IMG/VR virus record: IMGVR_UViG_3300021085_000244
Coordinates: 1 to 22,331 of that record
DNA from: a virus
Length of the DNA stretch: 22,331 nt
Strand: one strand, 5' to 3'
Part shown: piece by piece, positions 1 to 6,474 of the stretch
Position numbering within the stretch: position 1 is the first letter of the stretch
Layout of the letters: every line of letters starts with the position of its first letter
The notes under the pieces: generated by a model
Database searches by the model: none
Told to the model about the DNA's origin: nothing
Seen by the model: only the letters and a program-made list of their open reading frames with translations
Translations under genes and position numbers: made by a program

Positions 1-67
1 TGAAAGAAGACAAGAAACCGTTGCAGCATCAAATAGAGATAAAAGTGCCAATGGTGGTGGGGGTTAA
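1..67 (+). CDS. 3' end of an unidentified upstream gene (partial)
   Basis: A frame is open from base 2 to a TAA at 65-67 and encodes a 21-residue tail ending ERRQETVAASNRDKSANGGGG. The stop lies 3 nt before the next ATG, which matches the tight spacing of the later genes and supports a real 3' end. The C-terminus is polar and glycine-rich with no recognisable domain. In this context it is probably another tail or baseplate component, but nothing in the visible residues shows which one. Confidence 0.5.
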   Translation, partial: ERRQETVAASNRDKSANGGGG

Positions 68-70
68 ACT

Positions 71-781
71 ATGGCAAATCAATATTTCGAAAATTTTCCA
101 ACAACTCAATACAAATTAGCTAATGGTAAGTGGATTACCATCAAAGACTTTTTTAGAAAGTCAAAGATAGACCAAGGTGCTTTACACAAAGTTATTGATT
201 ATGAATACTATGAACTACAGGATGGAGAAAGACCCGATGTAGTTGCAACCAAATTGTATGGTAACGGTGATTTACACTGGACTCTACTACTAGTCAATGA
301 AATGGAATCATATTTTGACTGGCATAAAGACACTCCAACCTTTGAAGCATATCTAAAGGAAAAATACCCAGGCCAATACCTAACCTTTAGTAATACGTCT
401 GATATGATTGATGAAGATGGGAAGTTCCTATTAGGAGAAGAAATTAAATCTAATACTGGTAACACAGCACATGTCATTAAAGTGGAACCTACATATAATA
501 GAATTGGTGTTGATGGTAGAATAGACTTTATTGGTGGAGACACCATAACAGGTTCAGAAAAAACTGCAACCATTTTAAGTGCAATCAATCAAATTGATGG
601 TATATCATACTACAAGAATGATGAAGGATTACGGTCTAACACTTTTGTAAATGGTTATACTGCAGTAACACTCTGGCAAGACGAGTTCGATAAAAACGAT
701 ACAAAAAGATTAATAAAAATTATCAGACCACAATACATCCGAAGAGTTGTGCAAGAGTTTGATAAAATAATGAGTTCATAA
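71..781 (+). CDS. 53: Baseplate wedge subunit, T4 gp53-like
   Basis: This 236-residue protein resembles T4 gp53, which helps join wedges during baseplate assembly. The family signature is near residues 57-80: KLYGNGDLHWTLLLVNEM, followed by an aromatic stretch (YFDWH). It is longer than T4 gp53 (about 196 residues). The extra length fits a central insert at about residues 120-175, with two turns of a glycine-rich motif (LLGEEIKSNTGNTAHVI and FIGGDTITGSEKTATIL). The same motif recurs in the gp7-like and DUF4815 proteins of this window. The C-terminus returns to a conserved-looking basic stretch (IKIIRPQYIRRVVQEF). The start follows the previous stop by 3 nt, with a G-rich run upstream but no textbook Shine-Dalgarno sequence. 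The stop overlaps the next start (TAATG), so the two genes are probably coupled. Confidence 0.85.
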   Translation: MANQYFENFPTTQYKLANGKWITIKDFFRKSKIDQGALHKVIDYEYYELQDGERPDVVATKLYGNGDLHWTLLLVNEMESYFDWHKDTPTFEAYLKEKYPGQYLTFSNTSDMIDEDGKFLLGEEIKSNTGNTAHVIKVEPTYNRIGVDGRIDFIGGDTITGSEKTATILSAINQIDGISYYKNDEGLRSNTFVNGYTAVTLWQDEFDKNDTKRLIKIIRPQYIRRVVQEFDKIMSS

Positions 782-2229
782 TGGCCCAAGGTAATTTTGT
801 TGAAGGTGGGTTTTCCATCGAAGCATTCACACTAATCAATCAACATGGAGAGTCAGTTGTTATTGATGCTTTGACTGTGGGTGTAACCTTATACGAATCG
901 ATATTCTCAAAGTTCTGCTCAGGTCAAGCATCTATTCTTGATGGCTTAGACATATTAAAGAACTACAGATTTACTGGTCAAGAATATATTCGTATATCTA
1001 TTAAACAGAAAGAAGGATTTGATGAAGAGGCTGCAAAGGAATTTACGATTGACAAGTCATTTAGAGTTTATAAAGTAGAAAACGTTCAGAGACCTAAAGA
1101 GAGTACACAAACATTTGTTATGTTCTTCTGTGACCCTAGACAATTTTATGTAAACAAAAAACGATTGAGTAAAACCTTTAGGGGTACAAAGGGTCAAATG
1201 CTACAAGATGCATTATTAGATGAAACACATTTCTATCCCGAAGAGTTTGACTTATGGGAAGAGACTACCCCAGCAAACCATCAATTCATTTGTCCTAACT
1301 GGACAGTTAATCGATTTATGGATTGGTGTATCACCACCTCTCATTCAGAAAAAAGTGATGGGTGGAGAAACTCTATGTTTTTTTATCAAACACTTAATGG
1401 TGGATTTAGATTCGGGTCAATTGATGGAATGTTCCAAAGAGAGTTTCCAGTTGAGTTTTCATTTAAACCAACATCTGCAGATGTGGACACACATGAAAAA
1501 GATTTGAATGCTCCAGGCGGTCTTAATAGTAGAATTCTAAGTTACTTCAAACCACAATTGATGGATACTCTTAGTGCTATGATTGGTGGTGCATATGGTG
1601 CCTCAATGAAAGTCTATGACCCAGTTAGAAAATTGGAAGAAGATGTGATTTATGATTACAAGGAAACCATGGCAAGAGGAACACATCTTTCTGGCTTCCC
1701 ACTTATCGTAACAGATGAAGATGAAGTTAGTCTATCTGCTCACAACCAATCAGATGATAGGACATCACCCGATACAATTGAAGTAGATGTAGACCTTGCA
1801 ATGAATAAAGAATTCAAAACTATCGTAGATTATACTTACACATCAAACCACACATTTGATAATGCAGATTCCATTGCAACAGATGAAGTCTTCCAAGGAA
1901 TTAAAAACAAAGACAATGCAAAACTAGAGAGAAGAGCATTACTAGAAATTCTTGAACAACATAAGATGATAGTAACCATACCATTGAGAACCGACATCTC
2001 TGCTGGAACGGTTATTAAATTAAAAATTCCAGGCGCAGAAACATTGGATGGTAATGTAAGTAGCAATCTAAACGATGACAGGTATTTGATTACGGACATG
2101 AGCTTAAATTTCGAACCAGCAGCTGCTTCGGGTATAATGCATTTAGAGTGTGTTAAAGAAAGTTACACAATGGAAATAGCAGATGCGCCGGGCATAGAAT
2201 CAAGTGACAAAGCAGTGAAGGAGACATAA
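781..2229 (+). CDS. 27: Baseplate hub protein, T4 gp27-like
   Basis: This 482-residue protein is placed as the gp27-type hub that links the tail tube to the spike. The N-terminal third has the expected pattern: a beta-rich start, then VTLYESIFSKFCSGQASILD and GLDILKNYRFTGQEYIRI (early residues), a layout typical of myovirus hub proteins. A later FRVYKVENVQRPKESTQTF segment and FFYQTLNGGFRFGSIDGM (about residues 200-217) also fit. It is longer than T4 gp27 (391 residues). It sits directly before the gp5-like spike, its physical partner, and overlaps that gene by 1 nt. A strong purine-rich ribosome site (AAGGAGA, 2218-2224) inside its 3' end serves the spike gene. I see no transmembrane or signal segment. 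Identity rests on family-pattern recall and context, so a diverged gp27 analogue is the safest reading. Confidence 0.72.
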   Translation: MAQGNFVEGGFSIEAFTLINQHGESVVIDALTVGVTLYESIFSKFCSGQASILDGLDILKNYRFTGQEYIRISIKQKEGFDEEAAKEFTIDKSFRVYKVENVQRPKESTQTFVMFFCDPRQFYVNKKRLSKTFRGTKGQMLQDALLDETHFYPEEFDLWEETTPANHQFICPNWTVNRFMDWCITTSHSEKSDGWRNSMFFYQTLNGGFRFGSIDGMFQREFPVEFSFKPTSADVDTHEKDLNAPGGLNSRILSYFKPQLMDTLSAMIGGAYGASMKVYDPVRKLEEDVIYDYKETMARGTHLSGFPLIVTDEDEVSLSAHNQSDDRTSPDTIEVDVDLAMNKEFKTIVDYTYTSNHTFDNADSIATDEVFQGIKNKDNAKLERRALLEILEQHKMIVTIPLRTDISAGTVIKLKIPGAETLDGNVSSNLNDDRYLITDMSLNFEPAAASGIMHLECVKESYTMEIADAPGIESSDKAVKET

Positions 2230-3566
2230 TGGATTATTTTTATGGTATAGTCGAAGACAGACAAGACCCTCTTATGATAGGTAGGGTTCGTGTACGTATA
2301 CACGGAATACATACCGACAACAAACAGTTAATTGCAACACCCGATTTACCGTGGTGTCAAGTAGTTCTTCCAACCACTGCAGCTGCACTTTCGGGTATAG
2401 GAACTCAACACGGACTTATAGAAGGTTCTACAGTATTTGGTTATTTCAGAGATGGTGATTTAAAACAAGACCCTATCATACTGGGAACAACAGCAGGTAT
2501 CCCTCAAGTGGGATACAAAGAATCTGTTACAGACGAACTTATTAGTAGGGCAACTGATAGAGGGTTCAATGACCCTAGAAAGTTAACCGTAGAAGATTAC
2601 AATGATACATCCGATGGGCCCAATCCAAAACAGGATGTTAGAAGAGGGTTTGGTTTAACGAGTGCATTAGATACTGCACCCAAAGAACCCAAAACAATTG
2701 ACATCAAGTATGATGCAACAGGTTCAACCATTGAAGAGACAGAACTAACAGAAGATGATTTGCCTTTCTATCCATTATACACCGACCAATCTGATTTGTC
2801 AAGTTTTGCAAGAGGTGTATCTAAAGAGGGTACTCTTTATGAGCATAAACTATCAGACAACTTAGAAGGATTCTTAGATAGTGCAGAAGCACCAGTCTAC
2901 CCATACAACAAAGTTACAGCAACAGAGTCGGGTCATCTAATTGAAGTTGATGATACTCCAACTGCAGAAAGACTAAACATACATCACAGGTCGGGAACAT
3001 TCCATGAGATACATCCCGATGGGTCAGAAGTTTCTAGAATAGTAAATGACCACTATCAAGTAGTGTGTAAAAACGAGAGCATTTTCATAGCTGGTAATGC
3101 AGACATAATCGTAGAGAAGGGTAATGTAACTATCAATGTGAATACAGGAAATGTACACACAACAGTAGCAGAAGGAAATGTAACAACAGACATATTGAAG
3201 GGAGACATGACCACGACAGTATCAGAAGGAAATGTTCTCACAACCGTATCAAAAGGTAATGTCAATCTAGATGTGACCGAAGGTAACGTAGATGCACAGA
3301 TAGGTGGAACACTAAATGCAGATGTAGTGGGTAATACAACATTCACTTCACCAACTACAAAAATGACTACAAATCTAACAGTTGACGGTACGGTTCATAT
3401 CACTGGAGCTCAGACTAATAAGAAATCTATAGTTGCAGACGGAGAGATACAAACCCTACAGAATAATAAACCTAAACTTTCAACTCATACCCACAAAACA
3501 ATATCTATGGATACTGGTCAAGGTACGAATGCTGGTAAAAAGAATGAGTCAGAAAAACCAAGTTAG
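2229..3566 (+). CDS. 5: Central spike protein, T4 gp5-like, without lysozyme domain
   Basis: This 445-residue protein should form the trimeric cell-puncturing spike under the hub. Residues 1-95 are a gp5-type OB fold (FYGIVEDRQDPLMIGRVRVR, then GSTVFGYFRDGDLKQDPIIL). T4 gp5 carries its lysozyme next. Here residues 100-290 are acidic and polar and show no lysozyme pattern. Residues 298-360 are seven exact-length 9-residue repeats of the form GNVxTxVxE/K, expected to make the intertwined beta-helix needle. T4 uses an 8-residue repeat. Near the C-terminus, H420-T421-H422 forms an HxH motif. In P2 gpV and phi92 gp138 such motifs bind an iron ion at the spike tip. The gene has a strong ribosome site (AAGGAGA, 2218-2224) and overlaps the hub gene by 1 nt. 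What I infer is a mechanically piercing spike that lacks its own murein hydrolase. Confidence 0.85.
   Translation: MDYFYGIVEDRQDPLMIGRVRVRIHGIHTDNKQLIATPDLPWCQVVLPTTAAALSGIGTQHGLIEGSTVFGYFRDGDLKQDPIILGTTAGIPQVGYKESVTDELISRATDRGFNDPRKLTVEDYNDTSDGPNPKQDVRRGFGLTSALDTAPKEPKTIDIKYDATGSTIEETELTEDDLPFYPLYTDQSDLSSFARGVSKEGTLYEHKLSDNLEGFLDSAEAPVYPYNKVTATESGHLIEVDDTPTAERLNIHHRSGTFHEIHPDGSEVSRIVNDHYQVVCKNESIFIAGNADIIVEKGNVTINVNTGNVHTTVAEGNVTTDILKGDMTTTVSEGNVLTTVSKGNVNLDVTEGNVDAQIGGTLNADVVGNTTFTSPTTKMTTNLTVDGTVHITGAQTNKKSIVADGEIQTLQNNKPKLSTHTHKTISMDTGQGTNAGKKNESEKPS
3120..3308 (+). repeat. Seven tandem 27-nt units coding 9-residue spike repeats
   Basis: Codons fall into seven consecutive 9-codon units (residues 298-360 of the spike), each opening GNV or GDM and ending in E, K, T or G. 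The DNA copies differ at many synonymous positions (GGT/GGA, AAT/AAC, GTA/GTT/GTC), so the period is kept at protein level and is not a recent DNA duplication. Confidence 0.85.
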
Positions 3567-3581
3567 TAATAAGTAAGCGAG

Positions 3582-3589
3582 TATAAATA
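3582..3589 (+). promoter_or_regulatory. T4-type late promoter octamer upstream of gene 25
   Basis: The exact octamer TATAAATA lies in the 28-nt gap between the spike gene and gene 25. In T4, late promoters consist essentially of this sequence around -10, read by the gp55/gp33/clamp system. The gene 25 ATG begins only 5 nt after the octamer, so a transcript starting at the usual distance would have almost no leader. The octamer is expected a few times by chance in a window of this composition, but this copy sits in one of the few non-coding gaps. Confidence 0.55.
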
Positions 3590-3594
3590 GATAT

Positions 3595-4014
3595 ATGTCA
3601 GACCAACTAGTAAATAACGGAAAGACCGTTGCAAACAAAAACATACACTCTGATATGGATATCACTATGAGAGCTCATCCAGTCACAGGTGATGTAACCA
3701 TTAAAACGGATACGGATGCAATACGTAGAGCAGTAAGAAACATTGTTCTAACCAACAAATATGAAAGACCATTTAAACCAAACTTTGGTGGGTCTATCAG
3801 AAACATGTTATTCGAATTAGATACCGATAGAAAGGTACGTAGAATGAAAAGAGTCTTAGCAGATACTATAGAGAAGTTCGAACCAAGAGTCTCAAATGTA
3901 ACTATAAAATTTGATGATGTGGATGACAACAATATGGATGTAACAGTATTCTACAACATTAACGAGGGTGTTCCAAATAACGATTTGACATTCACAGTAA
4001 CAAGGGCACGATAA
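3595..4014 (+). CDS. 25: Baseplate wedge subunit, T4 gp25-like (GPW/gp25 family)
   Basis: This 139-residue protein matches the GPW/gp25 family, a small wedge component near the sheath-baseplate junction that is also conserved as TssE in type VI secretion. The family core is clear: AHPVTGDVTIKTDTDAIRRA, then NIVLTNKYERPFKPNFGGSI (about residues 49-68) and the conserved FEPRV (about residues 94-98). The length matches the family (T4 gp25 is 132 residues). The N-terminal 20 or so residues precede the conserved core. In-frame ATGs at 3655 and 3667 are possible alternative starts, but neither has a visible ribosome site. The gene follows a late-promoter octamer almost directly, and its stop is 1 nt before the gp6 ATG, so the two are probably co-transcribed. 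Confidence 0.9.
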   Translation: MSDQLVNNGKTVANKNIHSDMDITMRAHPVTGDVTIKTDTDAIRRAVRNIVLTNKYERPFKPNFGGSIRNMLFELDTDRKVRRMKRVLADTIEKFEPRVSNVTIKFDDVDDNNMDVTVFYNINEGVPNNDLTFTVTRAR

Positions 4015-4015
4015 G

Positions 4016-5887
4016 ATGGCAACAAACAGTTCACAAATAAATGTAACAGATTTAGATTTTGATTCAATTTCAGATAACCTAAAGGGATATCTAAAAGGTC
4101 AGTCTCAATTCAAAGATTATGATTTTGAAGGGTCAAACATGTCAGTCTTGATTGACCTTCTCGCATATGCATCTCACATAGGTGCAATCAATACAAACAT
4201 AGCAGCTTCGGAATTATTCCTAGACTCTGCACAGATGAGAAAGAATGTAGTATCTCGTGCAAAGGATTTAGGATTCATTCCAGCGTCTGAATCAGCCTCT
4301 GAAGCAACAATTGATGTTGCATGTAGTGGAGTTAGAAATGCAAATGGTACTTCTCCAACTACAGCTGAAATGCAACTATTGAGAGGAACAGTTTTTCAGA
4401 CAGTGTATGATGGAACTAACTACGATTTTGTAGTATCATCAACAGTAAGACCTAGCCAGAATGGAACTACTTACAATTACACGGACGTAAACCTTGTACA
4501 AGGAACTTATGCAACAGACATTTTTGTTTTTGATAATCAAATTGCAAATTCAAAGTTTGTACTTAGTAATGCAAGGGTAGACAAATCTAAATTGAGTGTT
4601 GTAGTTACAAGTGGTGGTTTATCATCTAACTATGCTTTATCAACAAACATCTCTGCAATTACAACATCGAGTAAAGTATACTATACCCAAGAAAACGAAG
4701 AAGGTTATATTGAATTATACTTTGGTGATGGAGTTCTTGGTGCTAATCTCAAAGATGGGGATTCGATTGCAGTGACATACATTGTAGTAGATGAAAACCA
4801 TGCAGATGGTGCTAACTTATTTACAATGGTGGGTGGTATCAATGGTTTCTCAGATATAAGAACAACTAGAGTTATTCCAGCTACAGGTGGTGCAGAGAAA
4901 GAGTCTATAGATTCTATCAAGTTTAAAGCAACGAAGTTCTATACATCTCAAAACAGACTGGTAACACTGAATGACTACAAAGCAAAGGTCAGTGAGTATT
5001 ATCCGAATGCAGATGCAGTTGCAGTATGGGGTGGTGAAGACAATGACCCACCCGAATATGGTAAAGTGTTTATTGCACTTAAACCTAAGAACGCAGACTA
5101 CTTATCTGATACAGAGAAGAAGTTAGTTCAAAGCAAACTCAACAAACTAAACATGTTGACTGTTAGACCTACTATCATCGATGCAGACATAGTCAAAATT
5201 TTAATCACATGTGTATTCAAGTATAACGAGAATGCAACTCAATATTCTAACGGAGAATTGGTAACACTAGTAACGAGTGCAATTAACACATTCGATAATA
5301 CTAATCTTGCAAACTTTGATTCAGTGTTCAGACATTCAAATCTTGTTAAGTCTATCGATGAAACAGATGGGTCAATACTATCTAATACATGTAATATCAG
5401 ATTAAGGAAAGCAACTACTATAAAGACTGGACAAGAGACTGGTTATTTAAGTGCTTTCGGTAATGCATTATACAATCCAAACAGTGGATATAATGCAGCG
5501 GGTGGTGGTATCACCCAAACAACAGGTTTCTATACTCAAGGAGATACAGTTAACGTTCATTATTTCGATGATGACGGTAAGGGTACTCTTAGACGGTTCT
5601 ACTTATCAAGTGGGGCCAGAGTTTATTTGGATAGTGCAGCTGGTACAGTGGATTATCCGAATGGGAAAATAACAATCAATGCCATCAATATTACCTCAAC
5701 GGTCAATACTGATTCAACGATTGATTTCACAGTTATACCAGCAGGTAATGATGTGGTTGCAACACTAGGTAATCTAGTGGATATCGACCCAACAGATGTT
5801 AGTGTAACAGGTGAAGTAGACACCATTGCAAGTGGTGAGTCAAGTGCTGGTGTTGGATACAAATCCACATCATCCTCGACATATTAA
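4016..5887 (+). CDS. 6: Baseplate wedge subunit, T4 gp6-like (baseplate J relative)
   Basis: This 623-residue protein is the gp6-type wedge core. In T4 it forms a continuous ring with gp7 and gp53 and controls the baseplate's shape change. The N-terminus carries the conserved run LKGYLKGQSQFKDYDFEGSN, then MSVLIDLLAYASHIGAINTN and an ELFLDSAQMRKNVVSRAKDLGF segment (residues 22-95). A mid-protein glycine-rich YFGDGVLGANLKDGDSI and the following TRVIPATGGAEKESIDSIKF segment fit the baseplate-J-type core. The length is close to T4 gp6 (about 660). An AAGGG at 4002-4006 gives a ribosome site 9 nt before the ATG. The C-terminal 25 residues are Ser/Gly-rich and look flexible. The gene ends at the only long gap in the 5' half of the window, which carries two hairpins. 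Confidence 0.92.
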   Translation: MATNSSQINVTDLDFDSISDNLKGYLKGQSQFKDYDFEGSNMSVLIDLLAYASHIGAINTNIAASELFLDSAQMRKNVVSRAKDLGFIPASESASEATIDVACSGVRNANGTSPTTAEMQLLRGTVFQTVYDGTNYDFVVSSTVRPSQNGTTYNYTDVNLVQGTYATDIFVFDNQIANSKFVLSNARVDKSKLSVVVTSGGLSSNYALSTNISAITTSSKVYYTQENEEGYIELYFGDGVLGANLKDGDSIAVTYIVVDENHADGANLFTMVGGINGFSDIRTTRVIPATGGAEKESIDSIKFKATKFYTSQNRLVTLNDYKAKVSEYYPNADAVAVWGGEDNDPPEYGKVFIALKPKNADYLSDTEKKLVQSKLNKLNMLTVRPTIIDADIVKILITCVFKYNENATQYSNGELVTLVTSAINTFDNTNLANFDSVFRHSNLVKSIDETDGSILSNTCNIRLRKATTIKTGQETGYLSAFGNALYNPNSGYNAAGGGITQTTGFYTQGDTVNVHYFDDDGKGTLRRFYLSSGARVYLDSAAGTVDYPNGKITINAINITSTVNTDSTIDFTVIPAGNDVVATLGNLVDIDPTDVSVTGEVDTIASGESSAGVGYKSTSSSTY

Positions 5888-5902
5888 TTATGCATAGAGT
5901 GG

Positions 5903-5929
5903 TCTAAGACTGTAGGTTCAGTGCTTAGA
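5903..5929 (+). other. Imperfect hairpin in the gp6 downstream gap
   Basis: TCTAAGACTG (5903-5912) can pair with CAGT (5919-5922) and CTTAGA (5924-5929), giving a 10-bp stem with one bulged G (5923) and a 6-nt loop. It lies just after the gp6 stop and before a second, GC-rich hairpin. It may protect a 3' end or act in processing; the function is not shown. Confidence 0.4.
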
Positions 5930-5937
5930 GTAGCATT

Positions 5938-5953
5938 CCTCGAAAGAGGTTTT
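5938..5953 (+). terminator. Candidate intrinsic terminator after gene 6
   Basis: CCTC (5938-5941), a GAAA loop and GAGG (5946-5949) are followed at once by TTTT and an AT-rich stretch. The stem is only 4 bp, but C(GAAA)G is a very stable GNRA-type loop. It could be a partial terminator or a processing site between gp6 and the next gene. Confidence 0.35.
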
Positions 5954-5972
5954 AATTAAATTAGTCAATTTT

Positions 5973-5988
5973 AGGAGAAATAAAAATG
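5973..5988 (+). promoter_or_regulatory. Strong ribosome-binding site and leader of the 157-aa gene
   Basis: AGGAG at 5973-5977 lies 8 nt before the ATG at 5986 in an A-rich leader. The 18 nt GAGAAATAAAAATGGCAG (5975-5992) are identical to 10741-10758 at the gp8 start. Both genes follow a real gap instead of an overlap, so this appears to be a preferred leader for separately translated structural genes. Confidence 0.6.
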
Positions 5989-6459
5989 GCAGATAAGAAA
6001 ATAACAGCATTAACAGCAGTTGCCGATTCAGAAATCGGTGCTGATGATTTATTGCACATTGTAGACAACCCAGGCGGAACTCCTGTAAACAAAAAGATGA
6101 CCATTGGTCAGATGTTTGAAAACATTCCAACTCACATAGCGATAGATGATATTGCTACATTGACAGCAACAGCATCAAACCTTGCATCAACTTTTGCAAC
6201 GTTCATTGATGGAACTGCATTCAGTGGTGATGTTGAATTCACTTTGGATAACGGAACAGACGTAGGTCAGTTAAAAATTATCCTACTATCTACTGAACCA
6301 GCTTCAACTCATAAAGCTCAGATTCAAGTTGCTTCTTGGGGTTACTCCACAGATACAACTCTTCAGATTCAGATGGATACTCGTGGAGAGTCAGTTCTAC
6401 TTATGTGGAATGGTACTGCTTGGTTTGTTGTGGCAAAGAATGGTGCAACTATAACTTAA
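5986..6459 (+). CDS. Putative small virion structural protein
   Basis: This is a 157-residue protein of unassigned function. The N-terminus (KKITALTAVADSEIGADDLL, then LHIVDNPGGTPVNKKMTIGQ) resembles the short N-terminal segment common in phage fibre and decoration proteins, where a K-I-T-x-L start is followed by a V-N-K-K-hydrophobic stretch. The rest (about residues 48-157) alternates short beta-like strands with turns and ends in LLMWNGTAWFVVAKNGATIT, a pattern seen at the C-terminus of small beta-sandwich structural proteins. It has the best ribosome site in the window, is preceded by two hairpins, and sits between gp6 and gp7, where T4 has no gene. High-copy use in the virion is an inference from the ribosome site. 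It could be a baseplate decoration or fibre-attachment protein. Confidence 0.6.
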   Translation: MADKKITALTAVADSEIGADDLLHIVDNPGGTPVNKKMTIGQMFENIPTHIAIDDIATLTATASNLASTFATFIDGTAFSGDVEFTLDNGTDVGQLKIILLSTEPASTHKAQIQVASWGYSTDTTLQIQMDTRGESVLLMWNGTAWFVVAKNGATIT

Positions 6460-6474
6460 GGTTAAGCTAAAAAT

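Noticed and set aside
2530-3100. Lysozyme domain in the spike protein
   Set aside because: No T4-lysozyme-like catalytic pattern is visible. The segment is acidic, polar and low in aromatic core residues.
3056-3346. Minus-strand frame of 96 codons under the spike needle repeats
   Set aside because: It is a shadow of the 27-nt repeat. It has no ribosome site and shows repetitive Val/Ser/Pro content mirroring the sense codons.
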